Shown here: piece after piece, positions 14,881 to 20,354 of the stretch
Layout: each line of letters starts with the position of its first letter
Numbering within the stretch: the stretch's first letter is position 1
Virus record (IMG/VR): IMGVR_UViG_3300025879_000140
Coordinates: 1 to 20,354 of that record
Direction: 5' to 3' (one strand)
Length of the DNA: 20,354 nt
Source: a virus
Notes under the pieces: generated by a model
What the model was told of the DNA's origin: nothing
The model's database searches: none
Seen by the model: only the letters and a program-made list of their open reading frames with translations
Position numbers and translations under genes: made by a program

Positions 14881-16479
14881 TTAGAAATTAAATATAACTT
14901 TAATTGTTTCTACTTGGTTAGCATCTCTTGTAATAGGTCGTCTATTGTCAATGTACAATACATCACCCGAATGATTAGAGATTTCTGGGTCTGTTACTGT
15001 ATTTATAGTGATTCCACTATTGCCTGAATTTAAATTTGTAAATGTAGATGAATCGGCAATACCTGGTAAAATTTCCTGTAAGTATACGGTTTCAATAACA
15101 TCATCACTATCTAAATCTAATTTTTGAATAACTCTAAATCTACCACCATCAGTACTATTTACAATGTCATCTAATTCAAATTCTTCAGGTTGAGATGTAG
15201 TTACTACATGACAAGGAGTGCCTATCAATCCAGTAAAACTGGCAGTCTCGTCATAGTTGTGAATATTTTTAATTAAGCCAATTTGTCTAAACTCGTTACC
15301 AATAATAATATCTTTATCGTCACTAATAAATGAGGATGTAATACCTACATTTTTTGCAAACAATTCTTTAGGTGGGTTGCCGCCGTGCCCTTCATAGGGA
15401 CTAACAACCGGTCTAAGACTAGCACCGGTACCGGCACCAATTGTTTGAGTTATAGATATATCGGCAAAGGTATAGCCTGTTCCTGGATTTGTGACAGTAA
15501 TTCCTGTAATTGTACCTGCATCATTAATTGTAGCTGATGCTGAGGCGCCAGTGCCGTCGCCCTCAATTAGTATAATCGCATCACCTGCAATGTAGTCAAC
15601 ACCACCATCTGTAACTACAATCCTATCCAGTGTACCCGATACAGCCGTAGACTCCACTGCCTGTTGAAGTGAGGGGGTTTCAGTTGATCCTAATTCAGCA
15701 GTAGCGGTTGCACCAGTACCCCCGCCCCCTGAAAAAGTAACAATAGCAAAACTATACCCTCTACCTGCACTATCAATAGTAACGCTTGTAACTGCATCCC
15801 CTGTAAGGACGGCAGTAGCTACGGCACCGGTACCATCACCCTGAATAACTACTGTAGGTGCTACGGTATATCCAGATCCCCCGGCGGTAACATCAATGGA
15901 ATCCAACTCACCATTAACATCAAATGTAGGATTACCTACACCAGCTATCTTTCTAACAGGTAAATAGTTTGTTGTTAGAAACTTTGTCCTATCCGCCGCA
16001 CCCACTTGGAACATAAACTTCCAAATGTAACCATCATCCAGCTCAACGGTATCAGTACCCGTGGATGTTGGTTTTATGGTACTTGCAGTATTGTCGTTAT
16101 TATTCAAACATTTATAGACATTGAACTCATCAGTCATCACAAAGAACTTAGCATCTGCTAAATTTGTAGCACCGCTATAAGCGGGGTGATTATCTGCATA
16201 TTCATCGTCATATTGGTCATAGATAGTACCGCTTGTCCAGTCATATCTAGGAGCAAGCAAAACTGCATCAGAGGCTTGTACCTTTTTTATAAACAGCATA
16301 TCATGTTTATATGACTGTACATAAAATTGGGAATCGCGAGGAACCTCAGGAGTATTATCATCCTCCCAAGGCTGAGCTCTTGATACAAACATAAAGAAGA
16401 AATCGTTTTCGTTATAGATATCTCTATAAAAAGATCTCGCCAATTGTTGTCTAGCAGTTTGTCTTACTAACAGTGACAT
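14881..16479 (-). CDS. 8: Baseplate wedge protein, T4 gp8 homologue
   Basis: A 532-residue protein whose two ends match T4 gp8 (334 residues), one of the wedge subunits of the contractile-tail baseplate. The N-terminal part has SRAQPWEDD (33-41), comparable to GRSEPWSSNE in gp8 as I recall it, then LLAPRYDW, NVYKCLNNNDNT, and TVELDDGYIWKFMFQV, comparable to TIEPGDGYVWEYLFEI. The C-terminus SNHSGDVLYIDNRRPI, then ETIKVIFNF, matches RHSGEMIYMENRPPI, then EEINILFTF. The extra length is explained by glycine-rich GSGYT-type repeats at about 195-263 and 285-355, inserted before the receptor-facing half. The ATG at 16479 has AGGAG upstream. It follows a small inserted gene rather than gp7 directly. 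It would act in wedge assembly with gp7, gp10-like and gp6 proteins. Confidence 0.88.
   Translation of the reverse strand: MSLLVRQTARQQLARSFYRDIYNENDFFFMFVSRAQPWEDDNTPEVPRDSQFYVQSYKHDMLFIKKVQASDAVLLAPRYDWTSGTIYDQYDDEYADNHPAYSGATNLADAKFFVMTDEFNVYKCLNNNDNTASTIKPTSTGTDTVELDDGYIWKFMFQVGAADRTKFLTTNYLPVRKIAGVGNPTFDVNGELDSIDVTAGGSGYTVAPTVVIQGDGTGAVATAVLTGDAVTSVTIDSAGRGYSFAIVTFSGGGGTGATATAELGSTETPSLQQAVESTAVSGTLDRIVVTDGGVDYIAGDAIILIEGDGTGASASATINDAGTITGITVTNPGTGYTFADISITQTIGAGTGASLRPVVSPYEGHGGNPPKELFAKNVGITSSFISDDKDIIIGNEFRQIGLIKNIHNYDETASFTGLIGTPCHVVTTSQPEEFELDDIVNSTDGGRFRVIQKLDLDSDDVIETVYLQEILPGIADSSTFTNLNSGNSGITINTVTDPEISNHSGDVLYIDNRRPITRDANQVETIKVIFNF
15000..15007 (-). promoter_or_regulatory. Possible intragenic late promoter (TATAAATA)
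   Basis: A minus-strand TATAAATA inside the 3' end of gene 8, about 129 bases before the giant structural gene. It could boost that gene late. It falls in ITINT codons and may be fortuitous. Confidence 0.35.
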
Positions 16480-16501
16480 TACCTAACTCCTATGTTAGTT
16501 A

Positions 16502-16960
16502 TTAGGTATCAGATACTGTGACAGTCCAAGTAATTTTCAAGGTGTCATCTGCACCTTTGTTAACGACTGAAAAGATTGTACGGCAAAGTAATACGCCTGC
16601 TGAGGATGCATTGAAAATACCTGCTTCAACAATAGCGCCTGTACCTGTACCTGCAGGAAAGTCACCAATATACTGTACTGAGTTATTTGTAACAGTAGTA
16701 GATGTCAGACCAACTCTTGAACCTGCAATAGCGGCTGCCAAAGTTGTGTCGCCAGCGGCTGGTGCAGTATTGTCAGTACCCACTTCCATGTGTGACATAT
16801 CGGCTGGGATACCCACATCACTAAAGCGATCTGCAATCCAATCAAGACCTGCATCAACGACTAGGTTCTTAACTTCTCTTTCTTCTTTAATTTTACCATC
16901 TGAACCGTAAAGTGCGATATTCACTTTACCAGTGGCTTTTGCATTGGAACGATTAAACAT
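16502..16960 (-). CDS. Small phage structural protein (KNLVV...RTxFxVVNKG type)
   Basis: A 152-residue protein. NIALYGSDGKIKEEREVKNL, then VVDAGLDWIADRF, MSHMEVGTDNTAP, RVGLTS, FPAGTGTGAIVEAGIFN and LCRTIFSVVNKGADDTLKIT, then WTVTVSDT, form a pattern I know from small virion-associated proteins of many tailed phages. These are probably beta-rich tail or fibre-tip components; their exact role is not settled. It sits between gp7 and gp8, which are adjacent in T4, so it is an insertion relative to T4. It is preceded by two tandem TATAAATA octamers and an AGGAG site 7 bases before the ATG, implying abundant late expression. The gap of 22 bases to gp8 suggests co-transcription with it. Confidence 0.65.
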   Translation of the reverse strand: MFNRSNAKATGKVNIALYGSDGKIKEEREVKNLVVDAGLDWIADRFSDVGIPADMSHMEVGTDNTAPAAGDTTLAAAIAGSRVGLTSTTVTNNSVQYIGDFPAGTGTGAIVEAGIFNASSAGVLLCRTIFSVVNKGADDTLKITWTVTVSDT

Positions 16961-16989
16961 TTATTTTCTCCTGGTGTTAAAATGTTTTT

Positions 16990-16997
16990 TATTTATA
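16990..16997 (-). promoter_or_regulatory. T4-type late promoter, proximal copy of tandem pair
   Basis: A perfect minus-strand TATAAATA 30 bases before the ATG at 16960. It follows the distal copy by exactly 10 bases in the block TATAAATACATATAAATA. Confidence 0.7.
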
Positions 16998-16999
16998 TG

Positions 17000-17007
17000 T
17001 ATTTATA
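17000..17007 (-). promoter_or_regulatory. T4-type late promoter, distal copy of tandem pair
   Basis: A perfect minus-strand TATAAATA directly after the gp7 stop codon (17008-17010). With the copy 10 bases downstream it forms two overlapping late-promoter choices for the small structural gene and gene 8. Confidence 0.7.
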
Positions 17008-20000
17008 CTAGAAACTACGGGCATCTCCAACATAATCTTCAGCAAAATAATCTCCAGCATAGTTTTGTATAATTAGTACGCCGGTATCTGAGACTGAATA
17101 GTCCTCAGGCTCATTCATACCAAACAAATAAACTACCGTTTCACTTAAATCGGTTGTATCATCTTTGGACAATCCAGGTTGTTTGATTGGAACATCCGAT
17201 ACATCTGGAGTATCTGTTTTTGTAAGACCTGTTGTTAGGGTGCTGTTGTCGTCTACAGTAGCATTATCAGTTTTATTTATACTGATTACACGAGTGACAA
17301 TTTCAGACATGTCCACAGTGTCTACTGGATTTCTTAGAATTTGTAACAGCAATTCAACCAATTCTGATAAATCAACGGAATCTGTGATTGTTGGTTTACT
17401 GATGGCTTTTTCTACAAGCTCAGACATATCACTAGAATCTGTCTTGAGCATGGTAACATCAAACTTATCAATTGCATCGGAAGCATCTGGGTTTTCAGTT
17501 TTAACTAACCCCGGCTCCAGGAATGCTTCATCATCCTGGGTTGCAAAAGAATCTGTAATATTAGGTTTGTGTACAAATTTAGCAACCAATTCTGAAAGTT
17601 CAAGAACTTCAACATTTGCAAATACACGGAACACAAAGATGTCAGGTATAATATTAAATGTGCCTGCAAACCCTACCGTTTGTTCAATTTGAAAATCTGA
17701 GAACGCAACCATACCTGCAGGGTGTGCTGTACGAGTAAGTAATGGTCCCCATTGTGATTTCGATAAAGCGGATTTAATTTGATATGAAAAACTTTGATAT
17801 AATCCATTATCCTGCAATCGGTTTGCATCTGATAAGAACCCTCTACTATTTTTAAACTGTCCAGGATAAGTATGTGAGAATCCGGTGTGGCAATCTAGAA
17901 TAGTTGTTTCGCCCAATACACTTGTAATTGTGAAATTGAACTGAGCTCGTTGAAAACCTGTACCAGTTGCAATAATATCAATTGCTGTAGGGTAGTTAGA
18001 ACCATTGACAGTTTTGATTCGAATATACGCTTTATTTTCAATACCCGTAAGTGTATAATCTTCCGCAAAATAATCCAGTGCATATACTCCGAGAATATCA
18101 CCACTTTCAGATACTTGGAAAGTATCACCTACTTTGAATCCCCCGTCAGCGCCTGCGCTGTATGTAGTAGGTATAGAAGTGTTAAGCACTCTTGTTAGGA
18201 ATGCTTTCTTATTCGATAAGATATCACTTGTGTCAGGTAATGCCACATAGCTTCTAAGAGTATCGGTGCTTAGAGTTAGTATGGGAGTATGATTATACCC
18301 GGAGCCGGCTTCTTGAATAAAGACACTACTAATTTCACCGCCCTTGTCAAGTCCGGTTAAACGAGTGTAAAGTAATGCGTTTGTTGCAATAGTATCCGCG
18401 GGATCTGGTATAATATTAACCAATGGATTGGCGCTGTACCCTTGACCATCATTTGCAATTGTAACACTGAAAATTTTACCATCAGTTATAGTTGCAATAT
18501 CAAAAGTTAAGTCAACCGCACCACCACCGCCTAAATTAGAATCTGGTATCGTGATAGTTTCACCGGGTGCAAAGTTATCACCTGGTGCTGTAACTGTAAC
18601 ACTTGCGGCGCCACTGCCATCTACAGTTACCTCAAAAGTTGCTAGAGAGCCATTGCCATCGGTAGTATAGTCTGATGTGCCTATTGTGTAGGGGCTACCT
18701 GAATCCGAGCGCAGTACATCTGCAGTGCCTATATTTTCAAGTGTAGAAATCTTACCGCCTATAACCGCCTCAAGCTCTCCCTCAACACCATATCCAGGAA
18801 TTGTTGTATCTGGAGGTAAGTCTACTGTTAGCTCGTATGCCGACGGTATAGTATATGCAATCTTTTCAGCACGAAGAACCGAAGATTGAAATCTTTTTCT
18901 AGCTGTAATGGAGGCCGTAGATTCATAGTAGTAAATATCTATCTTACGGCCGCGTAGTTCTAAAGGATTGAAAACAGGTGTTACTTCTCTATTTTCATAT
19001 ACCTTGATTGTAACTTCCTTATTCCAAACACCATCCGATGCCCGCAATACATATTCTGATGGGCGGAAAACTTCTACTTCCTCACCATAAACCATTTTGA
19101 AGAAAGTTTCAATACTTCTTCTTGAGCCCTTAGCAGTATAAAAATCTCTGATGCGTTTAATTAGAAATCTAGTATCAATACTTTTATCTTCTGGGAAATC
19201 AATACAGTATTGCTGTAATAAAGTTTCTAAGAAATCACCATGGTAATGTGATACCGAAAATCTGTCTAAAAGTTCTTGTAATACATAGTTTGGAGACTGT
19301 GAAGATAAGCCTAAAGATTCTGTGTAAGTATCATCTGCATCTAAGAAACTAAAGTAGGATTTTATGAAAGATGCATATTTAGGATATTCAATTCTAACCC
19401 ATTCAGGTATTTGAAACTCTGCAATATATGAAAAATTTTGGTGAAAGTATTGCTGTGGCTTATTTAAATACATAACGCTAGGCGTTAATACTGCACCACT
19501 ACCACCTTGAGAAATAGTATCAACTCTAATTTCGAGAGCTGGGGTTTCGCCGATACCACCAAAGTTAGTATCAATAATTGATATAACATCCCCTTCAGCA
19601 AATCCATACCCAGATCTACTGCCGGATGAAGTATACCAGCTTACACTAGAAATTGAACCATCCGCAGCCACAGTAAACCGTACTTGAGGTGTTTCGGTTA
19701 AAGTAACCGTTCCTTCAAGTGAACGAGTAACCATAGCAGGAATAATATCAACAGTTTTTACACCTGCTAATGATTCTCTATCTTCATTAGCCGTACCACC
19801 ACTTACAATCGAAATAGTATCAGTTGTGTGTACGGAGCCTATTAAGTATACATCAGGTAAATTTTTGTATCCATCACCAGGCTCGACAATTGTTACAGAA
19901 TCTACAATAGCATTTGAAATTTCAAGACTTGCTGTTGCCTGTATTTTTTCACCATCGGTAGCTAAAATGTTGGGAGGACCAATTACAATTGCTGGAGGGT

Positions 20001-20082
20001 TAGAGCTACTATAACTAGAGCCGGCATTAGTTATAGTTATAGACTCAATAAATCTCTTAAAATTAGGTCCTGTGCGAGCCAT
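17008..20082 (-). CDS. 7: Baseplate wedge protein, T4 gp7 homologue
   Basis: A 1024-residue protein, close to T4 gp7 (1032). Shared core segments are YASFIKSYFSFLD (about 235), RDFYTAKGSRRSIETFFKMV, then YGEEVEVF (about 312-340), comparable to FYSTKGIEASYKFLFKVL, then YNEEVEI in gp7 as I recall it, and SYQIKSALSKSQW followed by RTAHPAGM, comparable to KIKSNLPSSRW followed by RFVHPVGF. The N-terminal 15-200 and the region about 490-605 are made of glycine-rich repeats (EPGDGYKNLPDVYL, EAGSGYNHTPILTL) not found in T4. The C-terminal 830-1000 holds acidic repeats of TD-x-x-D-x-SE-x-V type, and DYFAEDY occurs twice (about 668 and 1009). The ATG overlaps the upstream stop as TAATG, implying coupling. 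Role: the large wedge subunit joining gp8, gp6 and gp10-like proteins. Confidence 0.85.
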   Translation of the reverse strand: MARTGPNFKRFIESITITNAGSSYSSSNPPAIVIGPPNILATDGEKIQATASLEISNAIVDSVTIVEPGDGYKNLPDVYLIGSVHTTDTISIVSGGTANEDRESLAGVKTVDIIPAMVTRSLEGTVTLTETPQVRFTVAADGSISSVSWYTSSGSRSGYGFAEGDVISIIDTNFGGIGETPALEIRVDTISQGGSGAVLTPSVMYLNKPQQYFHQNFSYIAEFQIPEWVRIEYPKYASFIKSYFSFLDADDTYTESLGLSSQSPNYVLQELLDRFSVSHYHGDFLETLLQQYCIDFPEDKSIDTRFLIKRIRDFYTAKGSRRSIETFFKMVYGEEVEVFRPSEYVLRASDGVWNKEVTIKVYENREVTPVFNPLELRGRKIDIYYYESTASITARKRFQSSVLRAEKIAYTIPSAYELTVDLPPDTTIPGYGVEGELEAVIGGKISTLENIGTADVLRSDSGSPYTIGTSDYTTDGNGSLATFEVTVDGSGAASVTVTAPGDNFAPGETITIPDSNLGGGGAVDLTFDIATITDGKIFSVTIANDGQGYSANPLVNIIPDPADTIATNALLYTRLTGLDKGGEISSVFIQEAGSGYNHTPILTLSTDTLRSYVALPDTSDILSNKKAFLTRVLNTSIPTTYSAGADGGFKVGDTFQVSESGDILGVYALDYFAEDYTLTGIENKAYIRIKTVNGSNYPTAIDIIATGTGFQRAQFNFTITSVLGETTILDCHTGFSHTYPGQFKNSRGFLSDANRLQDNGLYQSFSYQIKSALSKSQWGPLLTRTAHPAGMVAFSDFQIEQTVGFAGTFNIIPDIFVFRVFANVEVLELSELVAKFVHKPNITDSFATQDDEAFLEPGLVKTENPDASDAIDKFDVTMLKTDSSDMSELVEKAISKPTITDSVDLSELVELLLQILRNPVDTVDMSEIVTRVISINKTDNATVDDNSTLTTGLTKTDTPDVSDVPIKQPGLSKDDTTDLSETVVYLFGMNEPEDYSVSDTGVLIIQNYAGDYFAEDYVGDARSF
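17274..17281 (-). promoter_or_regulatory. Possible intragenic late promoter (TATAAATA)
   Basis: A minus-strand TATAAATA near the 3' end of gene 7, about 314 bases before the next gene. It spells codons of SINKT and is far from a start, so it may be chance. Confidence 0.25.
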
Positions 20083-20354
20083 TAGTAATCCGCTACCTTA
20101 GGAGTTGCTGTAACAATAACACCTGCATTGATATTATTAGGAATGTCACTTACAGACTTATCCAATGTTAAAATTATATTTTTAGACGGGTTAGGTATAA
20201 CTGCTGAATTAGAAATTGCAGTTTGTCGTGTTAAAATTTCAGTTCTAATATCTTTAGCACTTTCATGTGGTTGAACATTAATATTTAGCGTAGTTGTAGA
20301 TGTACCCAAAAGAGATACAACCTCTAATCCATCTACCGTAACTTTACCCGTATC
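20082..20354 (-). CDS. C-terminal end of probable baseplate wedge protein gp6 (5' partial)
   Basis: The reading frame is open to the right edge of the window, giving 90 residues that begin DTGKVTVDGLEVVSLLGTST and end VIVTATPKVADY. A TTG codon at 20309 is internal to the frame and not a convincing start, because the frame continues upstream without a stop. The visible part is beta-rich (TTTLNINVQPHESAKDIRTE, then NPSKNIILTLDKSV) with no enzymatic motif. Its stop overlaps the gp7 start as TAATG. In T4 the gene before 7 is 6, the wedge subunit that closes the ring, so by position this is most likely the end of gp6. Sequence alone does not prove that, since the conserved gp6 core would lie outside the window. 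Confidence 0.5.
   Translation of the reverse strand, partial: DTGKVTVDGLEVVSLLGTSTTTLNINVQPHESAKDIRTEILTRQTAISNSAVIPNPSKNIILTLDKSVSDIPNNINAGVIVTATPKVADY

Noticed and set aside
16518-16910. Plus-strand open frame of 130 codons opposite the 152-residue structural protein
   Set aside because: The minus-strand frame has a good ribosome site, late promoters and recognisable phage structural motifs; the antisense frame has none.
17165-17692. Plus-strand open frame (175 codons) opposite the gp7 C-terminal repeats
   Set aside because: Its Ser/Thr-rich periodic content simply reflects the acidic repeats read antisense; gp7 is strongly supported on the other strand.

Overview
This window looks like part of the genome of a T4-like (contractile-tailed) marine phage. 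The right-hand four fifths is a leftward late operon of baseplate and tail-fibre genes. Two of its proteins carry recognisable T4 baseplate-wedge cores (gp7 and gp8). Its intergenic gaps hold the T4-type late-promoter octamer TATAAATA on the same strand. The AT-rich base composition, the DUF4815-type giant structural protein and the GSGYTSAP-like repeats inside baseplate proteins resemble marine cyano- and pelagi-myoviruses. The host cannot be named from this sequence. Coding density is very high: no gene-free gap exceeds about 70 bases, and I saw no tRNA, CRISPR array, integrase or IS element.

Left block, plus strand, 1-4104: five tightly coupled genes. In order they are a left-truncated glycosyltransferase fused to a radical-SAM/SPASM-like half that lacks the catalytic cysteines; a glycosyltransferase; a TagD-like cytidylyltransferase; a second related glycosyltransferase; and a class I methyltransferase-like protein. 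Every junction overlaps by 4-14 bases if the preferred starts are right. Together they look like a glycan-building or surface-modification cassette. A hairpin at 4103-4121 separates this block from the convergent late operon, and its T-run lies on the minus-strand side.

Right block, minus strand, read from 20354 down to 4126: the C-terminal end of a probable gp6; gp7; a small structural protein with its own tandem late promoters; gp8; a 2120-residue DUF4815-type protein; a short coiled-coil protein; two tail-fibre-like proteins built of internal duplications, one with a long Y-T/S-G-x tandem repeat; a 149-residue protein that may be a fibre accessory factor; another glycosyltransferase; a 2OG-Fe(II) oxygenase-like protein; and a small secreted cysteine-containing protein with its own late promoter and a near-perfect Shine-Dalgarno.

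The right block would build the baseplate and host-recognition apparatus. The left block and the distal end of the late operon supply sugar- and small-molecule-modifying enzymes whose targets (host envelope, phage fibres or virion) cannot be decided here. The least ordinary items are the glycosyltransferase/degenerate radical-SAM fusion, the tandem late promoters one helical turn apart, the repeat-built fibre and the shared glycine-rich repeat spread through three neighbouring baseplate proteins.
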